Shown here in pieces: positions 20,061 to 30,034 of a stretch of 64,000 nucleotides of DNA. Location: assembly GCF_900497805.2 (NCBI RefSeq), contig NW_020954630.1:7310375-7374374 (forward strand). Direction: 5' to 3'. A model generated the notes under the pieces. The model made no database searches. It worked only from the letters and a program-made list of their open reading frames with translations, and was not told the DNA's origin. Position 1 is the stretch's first letter, and each line of letters begins with the position of its first letter. This DNA comes from Vombatus ursinus. Taxonomy: Eukaryota; Chordata; Mammalia; Diprotodontia; Vombatidae. The position numbers and the translations under genes are program-made.

Positions 20061-20214
20061 GAGTAGAGAAGGATGAGTCATGATAATGCACATTTGGAGA
20101 GCACTTTCAGTTTTATAGGGGTAGGAACAGCCACTCCGTAATGAAGAATTTTAGAAAAACACCTGGTGCACTGAGAACATCCACAAAGGGCAGGAAGACG
20201 ATAACGGCAGGGAA

Positions 20215-20310
20215 GCTGAAGAGCCTCAGTTCCCTAATCAGCAATCTACCATAGCTGGACTAGATCATCTCCAGAGTGTCCGTCCTGTCTTTTCATATGA
20301 GACCAGTGTG
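20215..20310 (+). repeat. MIR3 tail fragment, forward
   Basis: 'gaagagcctcagttccctaa', 'tagctggactagatcatctc' and 'cagagtgtccgtcctgtctt' are the core end and L3-like tail. Confidence 0.55.
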
Positions 20311-20419
20311 AGAAGAGCAGAGGACGAGGACTCAGTGGTACAAGGATGCAGGGACAGAGTGGACGATAAGGGTGGGTAGGGAGGGTGGACTGAGGTTACT
20401 GAAGATTTTCAAATCCAGG

Positions 20420-20620
20420 AAGAGGATCTTAGCATTGTGGGCCGTAAAGCTGAAAGCGGTCTTGGAAAAGGTCTGGTTCAGGTGCTTTACCTGACAGAAA
20501 AAGAAACTGGATTCCAGAGAGGTACAGCAATGTGCTAGATGTTACACCGATAGTGAGGAGAAGAAGCAGGACTCAAATCTCGGATCTTTTTTACTTTGAA
20601 GCTTTTCCTACCCAATTGAC
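20420..20620 (-). repeat. MIR3-type SINE, reverse
   Basis: 'gccgtaaagctgaaagcggt', 'gacagaaaaagaaactggat', 'tccagagaggtacagcaatg', 'gaagcaggactcaaatctcg' in reversed MIR order. Confidence 0.65.
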
Positions 20621-20674
20621 CCGATGTAGTAGGAAGTAAGAAACCATGGAAGATTTTGAACAGAGAAGCAGCGT

Positions 20675-20875
20675 AAAATCATATATCTGGAGTTAGAAGG
20701 GACCTTAGAGGCTCTCTGTTACCTGTTCCTCCCTCCCCCCACTTTATAGATAAGAAAACTGAAGGCCAAAGAAGTTATTAGATTTGTCCGAGGTCACACA
20801 GGTAATAAGTGGGATTTGAACCTAGGTCCTCTGATTCCAGAGGCAATACTCTTGCTAGTGCTTCATTCTGCCTGT
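20675..20875 (-). repeat. MIR3-type SINE, reverse, well preserved
   Basis: 'tctggagttagaagggacct', 'actttatagataagaaaact', 'tgtccgaggtcacacaggta', 'tttgaacctaggtcctctga' and 'cttgctagtgcttcattctg' give a near full-length element. Confidence 0.85.
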
Positions 20876-20989
20876 CATGAGGTTTATTTTCTGGTTCTCA
20901 TCCTTAATTCAGTGCTCAGATCTTCAAGTGTCCCTAATTTTAGATTTTATGTGTGTGGGCATTCTCTCTCTGTGTTTCTGTATATCATA

Positions 20990-20997
20990 TGTCTGTG

Positions 20998-21031
<34 letters not shown>

Positions 21032-21041
21032 TCTATCTGTA
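20990..21041. repeat. (TCTG)n(TCTA)n compound microsatellite
   Basis: Four or five TCTG units pass into six or seven TCTA units. Confidence 0.95.
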
Positions 21042-21179
21042 GAGTGAATTTATTGCTTTTTACTCACGTGGCTTTTAATTGATTTTTGTGTGTGCACCAC
21101 ACAATGGATTTTTGACAGGAAAAAAACCTCACATTTTCACTATAGTGCTTTTTACCTTACAAATTCCTTCCATAAGTTC

Positions 21180-21420
21180 CAAAGGATAGTAGATTTAGAG
21201 CTAGGACAGCCCTTAGAAGGCATCTAATCTACCCCTCCCTTCGTTTTACAGGTGAGGAAAATGAGGCCCTGAGAGGCTAAGTGATTTATCAGAGCAAGGT
21301 CATACAGGAAGTAAATGGCAGGGACAGGATTTGAACCCAGAACCTCTGTCTCCAAATGGCAGGGCTAGAATTTGAACCCAGAACCTCTGTTTCCAATTAC
21401 AGTTCTTTTTCTCCATCTTA
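21180..21420 (-). repeat. MIR3-type SINE, reverse, with internal 41-bp duplication
   Basis: 'gtagatttagagctaggaca', 'ttttacaggtgaggaaaatg', 'agaggctaagtgatttatca' form the reversed MIR. Its head is present twice: 21313-21353 and 21354-21394 are 41-bp direct repeats, both containing 'tttgaacccagaacctctgt'. They differ at three sites. Confidence 0.9.
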
Positions 21421-21494
21421 CTGTACTAACTCATCTTTCCTTAGTTTATGCAATATATTGAGCTGATGACATTACCTCTATACAAGTGATTGAC

Positions 21495-21735
21495 ATCAGG
21501 TCAAGTCAAAAAACATTTATTAAGCACTTCTGATGTGCCAGAAAATGTGTTAAGCACTGGTGGTACAAAAAAGGCAGAAATAGTCCTTGCTTTCCAGGTG
21601 CTCCTATTCTAATAGGGAAGACAACATGCAAACAACCATGTATGTACAAGATATGTACAGGGAAAATGGGAGGAAATCTTAGAGGAAAGGCACTGTCATT
21701 GAGGTGTACTAGAAAAGGTCTTTTGCAGATGGTAG
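21495..21735 (-). mobile_element. L2 LINE 3' end, reverse
   Basis: 'caagtcaaaaaacatttatt', 'aagcacttctgatgtgccag', 'gttaagcactggtggtacaa', 'tattctaatagggaagacaa', 'catgcaaacaaccatgtatg' follow the reversed L2 consensus closely. Confidence 0.85.
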
Positions 21736-21769
21736 TATTTGAAACTGAGTCAAAAAGAAGAGTCTGGTA

Positions 21770-21952
21770 CACTGAAAAGAATTCCAAATTAGGTGTATAG
21801 GAACGGGATGTGAATCTTGCTTCTAACATTTGCAGCCCATGTGACTTTGGGAAAGTCACTTTCCTTCCTATGGGCCTTGGTTTTCTCATCTGTAAAATGA
21901 GGTAGTTGAACCAGATGACTGCTAAAGGGCCTTTGGATGCCAAATTTATCAT
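21770..21952 (+). repeat. MIR3-type SINE, forward
   Basis: 'gcccatgtgactttgggaaa', 'ggttttctcatctgtaaaat', 'gaggtagttgaaccagatga' and 'ctgctaaagggcctttggat' give core and tail. Confidence 0.85.
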
Positions 21953-22500
21953 CAGAAGCTAATTTTGAGGAGGCTAATTTTGAGACTAACTGGGCCAAGA
22001 TGTTTTCAACCATGGCCTTCGGTGCAGGAAACAGGACCAGCAAATGAATCTGCATCAAAGGTCAGGATATTAAGGGAACTTGATGGATTTGAACTTTAGG
22101 TGAAAGCTTTAGGTGAAAACCAGGTGGGCCCAAGTGGGCACATTTGGTCCCACTTCAGTAAGTCTGGAGAAATATTTTTCCCCTTGGGTAAAAAGATTTA
22201 TCTTTGGTGTGTTTGTATAAAGTAACCTTATTATGAGGAGACATTAATGTATCATGTCATTCCTAGTGTAGCCTTAGCCTTGGAAATTCCAGAAGACTTT
22301 TTATAACCTTTGAGGGCAGCCAAGAATGTAAAAATTGATCCTCAATTATAGAAAAATATATTAAGTAATATTTATATTAATCATGTTATTAAATATACTT
22401 GAATGTTAAGTATAAATAAGATAATTAGAGGTCTCGATTCCACATCACAGCCTACCACTAGGCGAGCCTTCTCTAGGGATGGGACATTGAACCCTCTTGA
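21953..22500. other. Unassigned, AT-rich at 22340-22430
   Basis: No recognised repeat or gene. The AT-rich part contains ATATTAAGTAATATTTATA-like text. Confidence 0.35.
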
Positions 22501-22501
22501 T

Positions 22502-22772
22502 GAGGCAGCTTCATGGCACAGTGGATTGAGCTCTGGACCTGAAGTCAGGTAGAATTGAATTCAAATCCAGCTTTAGATGCATACTAGCTATGTTACCCTG
22601 GGCAAGTCACTTAACCTCCATTTACCTCAGTTTCTTCAATTGTAGAATGGGAATACTAATATAATAGCACCTACCTCAGAGGATTGTCCTGAGGATCAAA
22701 TCAGATAATATTTTTAAAAAGTGCTTAGTATGGTGTGTGGCACTTAGTGGGCACAATATAAGTGCTTATTCC
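22502..22772 (+). repeat. Full-length marsupial CORE-SINE
   Basis: The tRNA-like head GAGGCAGCTTCATGGCACAG leads into 'attcaaatccagctttagat' (B-box region), core 'ccctgggcaagtcacttaac', 'ctcagtttcttcaattgtag', and MIR-like tail 'gatcaaatcagataatattt', 'tggcacttagtgggcacaat'. All parts are present in order. Confidence 0.85.
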
Positions 22773-23829
22773 CTTTTCTTTCCCTACCACTGGGTTTGCT
22801 TTCTTTTTTTAGAGAAGGGGAATGAGGTTCAGCTATGAAGCTTTAGGCTGAACTAGTGACACAGTAACACAGAGCTTCAGGCCCACATTCAGGAGATAAC
22901 TGGGGAGTACAGACAGGCCATACCAACTCCTGAGTGGTTCTGAAAGAGGTTTGGCATCACAGACCGTGAAGGAGCACACGGTTGCTGTAGCTAAGCTGCT
23001 GTGTATTCCCCAGAGCCCTTCCTGCCTGCTTAGTGTCATGCTCCCTCCCACACTGCATGGTGACTGTCACCAGAGATCAGTGCTGGTTGGACGTTTGTAC
23101 CCTAGTGCTGTTTGCAGTGCTGATGTCACTTAAATACCCTCTTCTGAACAACTGTGGTGTTGGCTGGAATCCCTGTCTTGGTGTGTGCCTCGTTTTACGT
23201 TCTGTGGTTGACACTAAGTCATGGAAACCAATGCAACTCCCTAAGGACAAGGAATGTGTTTTTGTGTCTGTGGGGCTGAGCACAGAGTAAGTACTCAATA
23301 GAGGTTTTGTTGTCAGATGAGGCACACTAGCCTTTTAAGATCTTGAGAAAGACATGGTAATGTCCAAAAGATACCAAAACCCTTGGAGTTCCATCAATGG
23401 GCAGTTGACCTCCATAGGTCCTTCCTAGCCATCCACCTCTATTACCAGGCTCTCACTCTGACCCATCTTTCTTGTTTGTGACTCCACTTATCCTTCCCTG
23501 GCTTGCTGACTCAGTATTTGGCCCATCTTTCTGTTTCAAGGAGTTTTGTCTTATGCCCTGTCTAGGTCCTTCTACCTTGATGATCCAGCACTGTGGTTTC
23601 TGTCTCTCTGCTACGACAGCTGTTGGATTTTCTTAGGTTGGGTCATCTGCTTTTGGTCACTGATCTCCCCTTTCCCAGCTGGTGCCTCATAGCTGTGAGT
23701 GTTGAGTCCATCAACCATTCATCCAGATTGCTGCTGCCCTCTGCTGGGTCCACAGTGACCTGGCACTGCCTAGATTGTGGCCCATATGGAAGGGGGTCCC
23801 CTCTTGGGTAAAGGCATTTGTTGATAATG
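22773..23829. other. Mostly unassigned; L2 terminus at about 23210-23312
   Basis: 'ccctaaggacaaggaatgtg', 'tctgtggggctgagcacaga', 'gtaagtactcaatagaggtt' mark a forward L2 3' terminus. The remainder has moderate GC content and no recognised family. Several 60-90 codon frames overlap on both strands with no domain. Confidence 0.45.
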
Positions 23830-24070
23830 ATAATCATCATGTAGCTCATAACTAATGTATTATATAATTCATTAAAATTCAGAAGGCACTTTGCCCATAA
23901 CAACTCTGTAAATGGATATTGCAAACATTATTTCCATTTTACAGATGAAGAAACTGAGGAGCAGAGAGGAAAAGTGATTTGCCAAAGGTCACATAGTAAA
24001 TATGAACATTGAGATTAAACTTAAGTCTTCTGGCTTAAAGTCCAGTGCTATTTCCATTGAACTATGGGAA
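23830..24070 (-). repeat. MIR SINE, reverse
   Basis: 'attatttccattttacagat', 'gaagaaactgaggagcagag', 'gatttgccaaaggtcacata', 'gtccagtgctatttccattg' in reversed MIR order. Confidence 0.85.
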
Positions 24071-24289
24071 CTTAAGTATAGATGGTAGGGAATAAGGAAA
24101 GGTAGAGACAAAGAACAACTTTTGAGATAATCCTCTTTTCATTATCTGTGATGCAACTTTATTTCCTGATGAATTGAGTTTCTCAGTGCAGCTTACCATA
24201 ACATGTTATCTTACCATAATATGGAGGGAAAGCCCTTTAGAATCATCAATCAGGGTAGGGGGGTACTTCAGAGATCATTAGAATTCTGT

Positions 24290-24930
24290 TTATGCCATTC
24301 ATTTCTTAACTTTTCAGTCATTTCCTGATATCTGCCCCCTTTTGCCTCTCAATGGATCTTCTCTTGGAGCAAGGAAAACCAGTTAAACAAAACCAAGGAG
24401 CACTGTGATTATGCCTGAAGCATGTCTAACTTTCAGTACCGATAGTCCCCTGCCCCTCCAAGGAAAAGAAAGGTAAGAGTTTACTTCTCTTCTCAGGGCC
24501 AAGATTGGTCATTGCAATTATACACTGATAAACATGGAATTAGTGATCTTTCACTTACATTTCTGTAGCCACTGTGTATGTTGTTTTCTTGGTTCGTCTT
24601 ACTTCGCTTCACATCTGTCTGGACAAGCTTTCCCATATTTCTAAGAATTCCTCAAATTTATCATTTCTTATGCTGCAAAAAATGTATATATTCCATTTTG
24701 TTCAGTTGTTCTCTAATGAGTGAGTGCTCACTTTGTTTCCCATTTTATACTACCAGAAAAGTGTTGCTGTGAATATTTTTAGTATATGTATAGTAATGCT
24801 GAGCTGGCCAATGGGGGGTGAAGTGGGGGAGATCAATCCTTGGAGCATGTGCAAGTATTCTCTTCCTAATTTCAGTCCTTAGGGTATGCATAAATGTTCT
24901 CCAGATGCTTCCAATTGCACCATGTTTCCA
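24290..24930 (-). mobile_element. Marsupial-type L1 3' end, reverse
   Basis: 'cagttaaacaaaaccaagga', 'ccgatagtcccctgcccctc', 'agggccaagattggtcattg', 'actgtgtatgttgttttctt', 'gctcactttgtttcccattt', 'aaagtgttgctgtgaatatt'. These repeat the series seen at 16.1 kb and extend further into the element. The part right of 24785 is diverged. Confidence 0.7.
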
Positions 24931-25239
24931 CATCTAAACTTTGGTGAGTTGGCTTCCAACCATGGTAGTGCAGGGTTTGGTACTATGTGATGACTAAGAC
25001 TTCTAATTGGTTGACGAGTCAGTAGAATTCATCACCTAGAATGTGCTGTGCTAGAACTGACTTCACATATAAAAAGTGTAGTCTGCCCATGTCTCAGTTT
25101 CTTTTCTTGGCATTTTCGAGTGAGTACTGCTTTGAGCTGTGGGATGGGGTCAGGCAGTTGGCCTCATTCCCTAGCCCAGTCAATATGTATCCATGAACAC
25201 TTGATACCTTGGTTTATTTTGTGTTTATACTTTCCTAAT
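24931..25239. other. Unassigned spacer
   Basis: No recognised repeat or gene signature. Confidence 0.3.
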
Positions 25240-26070
25240 GTTCGTTAAATAACTGTTCCAAGATTGGAGTTGTCAAATGCTATGGTGAGTTCAATTGATC
25301 CAGAGGTTCCCATCAGAGGTCTTACTAGCATCAGTTGGTAGTAGTATCCATTAGAGATGGTACCAGTAGCAACAAGAGTTGTGAGGTGAACAAACAGCCA
25401 CCTTGAAATAGAACTGTTCAGGCAATGACCTTGTGGGCACTGCAAAGCCTGGAGAGATTATAGGGCAACAGTCAGTGTCTTCCATTCTCTTGGCACCTGA
25501 GCAGAAGGGGGTCAGAGAGTACCAGTAGTGCCAATGGGGAGGTGGCCTGGCCTAGCAGAGGAGGGCCTAGCTCCATTGAGGACCTTACCAGTCTGGAAGC
25601 AGTGGAGAAATCTGGCTCAGAAGCAAGTGATCCACCCAGAAGAGGGCTAAAATGAAAGGAAACTTCATTGAGACTCTTTGAATAAAGATAAGGGCTTTTA
25701 GGGCCAGGAGTCTGGGCAAACCCCTTTGCCACACATAATTCTCACTCTTGTTTATTGTACTTTAAATTTGATCCCATTATACTCAGGGACCTTGTGTATG
25801 TGAAGGGAGAGTAGGCCCCTGATTTTGGGGGAAATATCTTTGTAACTATTCTTCTTGCTATGTTTTCTTGTACATCCTTTCCCCCAAAACTAATAGAAGT
25901 CAGTTGGTTGATTGATAACAGGAAGTACACCAAAGGGGGTTCATGAGTGATAGTATTAGAAACCCACACTCCTCAGGTTTACCCTGAAAACCTTGAGAGT
26001 GGTAATCTCCACCCCAATCTGGAGGATCCAAACTGCAAATGGGAGTTCAGGTTAGAGGAGTTACTCTCAA
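25240..26070 (+). repeat. Possible retroelement end with AATAAA, family unknown
   Basis: This block has an even, unique-looking composition. An AATAAA occurs at about 25682, followed within about 40 bases by 'ccaggagtctgggcaaaccc', in the style of a transcript or LTR-like 3' region. The layout feels like an old marsupial dispersed element, but I cannot place it and see no terminal repeats. If it is retrovirus-like, it is a fossil. Confidence 0.25.
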
Positions 26071-26084
26071 GGAGTCTGCTACAT

Positions 26085-26215
26085 ATGTAAACCTTGCCTA
26101 CCCCCATTTTACAGATAAGGAAATTGAGGCTCAGAGAGGTTCAGTGCCTTGCCTGAGGTCATGTAGGTAATTAATGACTCATGTCTCCCAACTTGTAGTC
26201 TAGTACTTTTTTGTC
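26085..26215 (-). repeat. MIR SINE fragment, reverse
   Basis: 'cccccattttacagataagg', 'aaattgaggctcagagaggt', 'cttgcctgaggtcatgtagg' and 'gtctagtactt' form the core and head. Confidence 0.8.
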
Positions 26216-26550
26216 ATGTTTCTTTTAATTGGATTCACAGACTCCAAGTGGTCCCAGGGACAAAACTACAGAGTGTCAAACCTGATCGCTTGTATCAGAC
26301 CATCTTCCATTGAATTCTCTGGCCAGACAAACTTGTTTGATGATGGCGCAGAGCATACTCGAAAGGTTTGACTATGAGAACTGCACCTTCTGCATGATTT
26401 CACTTGAAGGACCGTTGTTCTCACATCTGTTAGCATGTTGGTGCACAGGAGCAAGTTAAAGCAATGAAAGCAGGAGCTACTCCGCATGCATTTCTCCTTG
26501 GCAGATCGAATACTTTACCAAATTGGAAACGTGAACCAGATGAATTTTTG
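26216..26550. other. Unassigned spacer
   Basis: Unique-looking sequence with no family or gene evidence. A 73-codon minus-strand frame has no recognisable domain. Confidence 0.3.
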
Positions 26551-26554
26551 TGTG

Positions 26555-27480
26555 GATCATAGAATTAGAGGACATTAGAACGAGAAGGGTCTGTGAGGGT
26601 CATTGAAGTCTGCACTCTTCCCGGAAGCAGACACATCTTCTACAACAGTTTGACAGGTGTTTACCCAGCCTTTGCTTGAATACTTCTGGTGATAGGGGGT
26701 TTGCTGCTTCCCTATCGTTTCATTTATGAGTAGCTCTACTCATTAAAAAGTTCTTTTTAATATTGAAGTGAAATCTGACTCTAACTTTTTTTTTGTTACT
26801 CATCCTACTTTTATCTACTGGGGTTACATGGAATTAGCCTAATGCTTCCTCCACATGATAGTCCATAAAGATCTAAAGTTAGCAATCATGTCTCCCTCCA
26901 AATTTTCTTTTTTTTTCTGAGCTAAGTATCTTTTCTGCCTTCACTGTTCGTTGTATACCCTCTCCCGTCCTGATTGCCCTCTTTTGGGACACCTTTCAGG
27001 TTCTGTGTCTTTAAAATGTGGCATCTAAAATTTAGCATTTGACAGATGTGCAGAGTAGAATGCTATTCCTTTGCTTGCACTGGATACTGTATTTCTGTTA
27101 ATGTAATCCAAATGGTATCAGTAGTTTGTTGTGTTTTTTTTTAGCAGCTACATCAGACCTTGTGGCCACACATTGACCAATTAAGATTTTCTGAATTTTT
27201 TTCTTGCATGAATTGATGTTTTAAGCTAGGTCTTTTTTATCCTATCCTTATCCAGTTAACTTTTTGAGCCTAATTTCAGGACTTAATATTTATTTCTATT
27301 AAATTTCATCCCATTAGCATTATGTGGTCATTCCAACTTGCCAAGACATTTTTAAATTTTATTATTTAGTGTATTAACTACTTAATAAACTTGACTTGCA
27401 TGCTATCTGGACCATCATCCAAATCTGATACCAACTTGGAAGGTGATTTCTGGTGGTATGCCATGTGGCTGATGTATTAG
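26555..27480 (-). mobile_element. L3/CR1-type LINE 3' region, reverse, about 0.9 kb
   Basis: Reversed CR1 order: 'ggtcattgaagtctgcactc', 'cagcctttgcttgaatactt', 'ctggtgatagggggtttgct', 'gattgccctcttttgggaca', 'aaaatgtggcatctaaaatt', 'gcagctacatcagaccttgt', 'ttaaatttcatcccattagc', 'catccaaatctgat'. This is the longest CR1-class relic here. It keeps the 3' part only, is strongly mutated, and has acquired T runs. Confidence 0.8.
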
Positions 27481-27589
27481 TAATTATTATGTATTAATAT
27501 TTTTGAATCTGTTCTTTCAGTCAGCTATGAATTTACCAGATTTGGTTCATTATTCATTTCTTATTTCTACAACTGATCTACAAAGATAG

Positions 27590-27870
27590 ATCTGATGAGA
27601 GTAATGGAGTCTGTAGTAGTAAAGAAAAAACTTTATGAATAAGGTATGACTTGTGCTGGGCTTTGAAGGATGGGTAGGATTTGGATGGTTGGGGCGAACA
27701 TTTCAGGGAATGGGAACGACATGAGTGAAAGAATAAAAGGTAGCATTGGCACAGTGTGTTTGCTGCATGTCAATAAGACCAACCTTCCTAGTTGTGGGGG
27801 TGCATGTTGAAGAGTAGTGGGAAATAAGGTTAGATTAGAATGAGGCCTGCTTATAGAAGGTCTTGGAAGC
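27590..27870 (-). mobile_element. L2 LINE fragment, reverse
   Basis: 'gtgctgggctttgaaggatg', 'ggtaggatttggatggttgg', 'cgaacatttcagggaatggg', 'atagaaggtcttggaagctg' follow the reversed L2 internal 3' order. Confidence 0.65.
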
Positions 27871-27871
27871 T

Positions 27872-28075
27872 GCCCCATATACTCTTCATAACAACCCCGG
27901 GAGGTAGGTGATATTATTATCCCCAATTTACAGATGAGGAAACTGAATCAGATGGAGACTAAGTGACTCGCCCAAAGTCAAACAGCTAGTAAGTGTATGA
28001 GGCTAAATTTGCACTCAGCTCTGTCTGACTCCAGGTCCAGTTCTTTATCTACTGTATCATGTAGCTGCCTAATAA
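27872..28075 (-). repeat. CORE-SINE, reverse
   Basis: 'cttcataacaaccccgggag', 'attattatccccaatttaca', 'gatgaggaaactgaatcaga', 'gactcgcccaaagtcaaaca', 'atcatgtagctgcct'. The last phrase matches the marsupial SINE head. Confidence 0.85.
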
Positions 28076-28157
28076 TTCCCTTGCTCATTTTCCCCTAAAA
28101 CAATTTGTTCTTTCTTTTGGGATCAATGGGAGATTGAGACACAAGTTAAGTAAGTGA

Positions 28158-28525
28158 CAGTTTATTATTTCATTTATTTTATTTTTGATACCGAGTTTCC
28201 TTATTTTGCCCAGGCTGGAAGTGCATTGGCCACTCAGAAGCCCAGTCCTGAGACTAATTGACCCAGAAGCTTTAACCTGCTCCAGTTTTTGAACCTGGGT
28301 TGGTTTGCCCCTTCCTTTGGCAGCCTAGTAGCTCTCTGCTCCTGGGAGATGACTGTATGGGCACTAGACTTAGTGCAGAAACCTGATTGACCTCAAGCTT
28401 TGATCCTTGACCCACTACAGCTTTAATTCTTTTTTTTTTTGGTACAGCTTTAATTTTTGAACACAAGTGGTCTACCAGCTTCAGCCTCCCCAGTAAGGAT
28501 TATAGGCAGGTGCCTCCATACCTGG
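28158..28525 (-). pseudogene. RN7SL: Full-length 7SL RNA retrocopy with T-rich left end
   Basis: On the minus strand the RNA runs from about 28525 (5' end, AGGTATGG) to about 28191 (3' end, near 'gagtttccttattttgccca'). All landmarks are present: CCCAGGCTGG near 28212, 'ttaacctgctccagtttttg', 'tttggcagcctagtagctct', 'ctagacttagtgcagaaacc', and the Alu-domain 3' strand 'cagcttcagcctccccagta'. The length is about 300 nt plus a 27-nt interruption described separately. A T-rich stretch at 28158-28187 is the degraded poly(A) tail as read on this strand. Divergence is high, so it is not a functional gene. Confidence 0.9.
28416..28455 (-). mobile_element. Poly(A)-only retroinsertion with 13-bp target duplication
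   Basis: TACAGCTTTAATT occurs at 28416-28428 and again at 28443-28455. The 14 bases between read CT(11)GG, that is CC A(11) G on the minus strand. A perfect target-site duplication around almost nothing but an A tract fits a LINE-driven insertion truncated down to its tail. It interrupts the 7SL retrocopy, whose sequence continues on both sides. Confidence 0.75.
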
Positions 28526-28689
28526 TTTAAGCTAAAATTGAGAGGCTCAGTTTATGGGGAGGGGAATGTCTTTAAATGACCTGCCTCCCCCCACCCAAAT
28601 TTACTAAATTTCAAGATTTGCCTGATTACATGGAAAAAACCCAACAAACCATAGGCCACTAAGAACTGTGTCACATCATCATCCTAAGT

Positions 28690-28802
28690 AAGTTGTGGCT
28701 TTCTGTAAATCACTTAACTGTTCTGAGCCACAGTTTCCTCATCTGTAAAAGGGAAGGTTTGGACTAGATGGCCTCCTAAGTCCTTTCCTACTCAGTCTGT
28801 GA
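28690..28802 (+). repeat. MIR3 SINE 3' part, forward
   Basis: 'gagccacagtttcctcatct', 'gtaaaagggaaggtttggac', 'tagatggcctcctaagtcct'. Confidence 0.8.
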
Positions 28803-29157
28803 ACTAGATTCAGTGGATTTTCTAGTAGTAGATATGTGTGTATGTAAGATACAAAATAAGATATGCTACATATACATATGTGACATATATTAGCTTACTA
28901 GTAATAGACTGCTCAGAAAAAGGTCATTTTTCTGACACTGACAAAAACCAACAATGAACTGAAAAGAATAGCCCAAAAGAAAAGTTATCCACATTAAACT
29001 GTGTGCATGTAGGACAGGCTAAATTTCCTAGTTTAAGGTTTTTAATATTATGTTGTATAGAGCACAGAGTATAGGTTCTATTGTATTTTCTATATCTAGT
29101 AGACGGTAAGTGATGTAATTGTTTTTGTATTGCTTATCAGGTGTTCACCTATGCTAA

Positions 29158-29224
29158 ATAAGAAATCATCAGGTATTTTCATTTAAAGGATGCCTTTAAA
29201 TGAAAATACTTGATGATTTCTTAT
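29158..29224. repeat. 67-nt near-perfect palindrome (hairpin)
   Basis: Left arm 29158-29189 and right arm 29193-29224 are 32-base inverted repeats with one mismatch (G at 29172 opposite T, a G-U wobble in RNA) and a 3-base spacer ATG. Arm ends read ATAAGAAATCATC and GATGATTTCTTAT. The arms are AT-rich. An RNA from either strand would fold into one unbroken stem of about 32 bp. See findings for possible meanings. Confidence 0.95.
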
Positions 29225-29239
29225 GTCAGTAGACTTATT

Positions 29240-29505
29240 GAAAATACATATGTTCATTAGACTGTGCATGATGGGGAAAAAAGATAGGCTAGGAATGTGA
29301 GAGCAAGGGTCAATTAGTGGACAGCTTGAGTGCTCAACTGGTATCTTGGCAGTATTAGGAGGAAGCAAGGAAGCTCTCCAGAATGTCGGATGGACATGTT
29401 GCAGTGAACTTGTGAGAGGACATAGACAAAAGTTACACTGGATGGGCAGACACGGATGGGTTGTGATATGCATTATTGGAGGAAACATACACAGATCCTT
29501 TAAAG
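29240..29505 (+). mobile_element. RTE-type LINE, ORF2 C-terminus and 3' end
   Basis: One forward frame near 29335-29400 reads LNWYLGSIRRKQGSSPECR, a decayed form of the WYPRxIRRxRGRPPxRW motif that ends the RTE-class polyprotein. Downstream phrases 'ttacactggatgggcagaca' and 'tgatatgcattattggagga' lead to an end 'cacagatcc' shared with the RTE copy at 37.6 kb. Only the last few hundred bases remain. Confidence 0.55.
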
Positions 29506-29599
29506 TACTTTGGAATATTTGAGGTAGTTTTTACTTGCAACTTCTCCTAAACCTTGTTAGAAGTGCAGTAAAACTTTGGAAGGGCCCATTTTGTTTGCT

Positions 29600-29692
29600 T
29601 GTTTGTTTCTTTTTTTTAATTTCCAGCTTCCTACATAGTGCTTTATACATAGTAGGTACTTTATAAATGCTTGCTCTATTGAATATAATTAA
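29600..29692 (+). mobile_element. L2 LINE 3' terminus
   Basis: 'agcttcctacatagtgcttt', 'atacatagtaggtactttat', 'aaatgcttgctctattgaat' is the L2 terminus. Confidence 0.65.
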
Positions 29693-29789
29693 TTTTAATT
29701 TTCTTTTTTGTCAGAATAAGTAGATATTTTTGGGGAGGGGGTAAGACTATAGAGTCTCAAAGTTCACAAAGTTTAGGTCCTTCAGTATG

Positions 29790-30030
29790 TCTTTTTTAAA
29801 TGAATTTTTTTTTCAATTACCAAGCATTTGTCTCCCTCCTATTCTTCCCTCCCTATTAAAAAACAAAAATGAAAACTTAAACAAAAGCTTGTAGCAAATA
29901 TGCTTAGTCAAATAAAACAAATTCCTACATTGGCCAAAAATATATGTCTCATTTTGCATATTGAGTTCATTGAGCTCTCTGTCTGGAGTGAGGTAGCATG
30001 ATTGCATGTTTCTTACCAGTCCTTTTCATC
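29790..30030 (-). mobile_element. Marsupial-type L1 3' end, reverse
   Basis: 'caattaccaagcatttgtct', an AAAAAACAAAAATGAAAAC stretch, 'tatgcttagtcaaataaaac', 'aaattcctacattggccaaa', 'atatatgtctcattttgcat'. The same order appears at 36.6, 50.6 and 63.7 kb. Confidence 0.7.
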
Positions 30031-30034
30031 ATTT

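Noticed and set aside
21506-21952. 148-codon minus-strand frame
   Set aside because: Runs through a reversed L2 and a MIR3 in succession, so it is chance coding.
29240-29505. Reading the 29.2 kb block as a host coding exon
   Set aside because: The WY..IRR..G.. pattern and the end shared with the RTE copy at 37.6 kb point to an RTE LINE.
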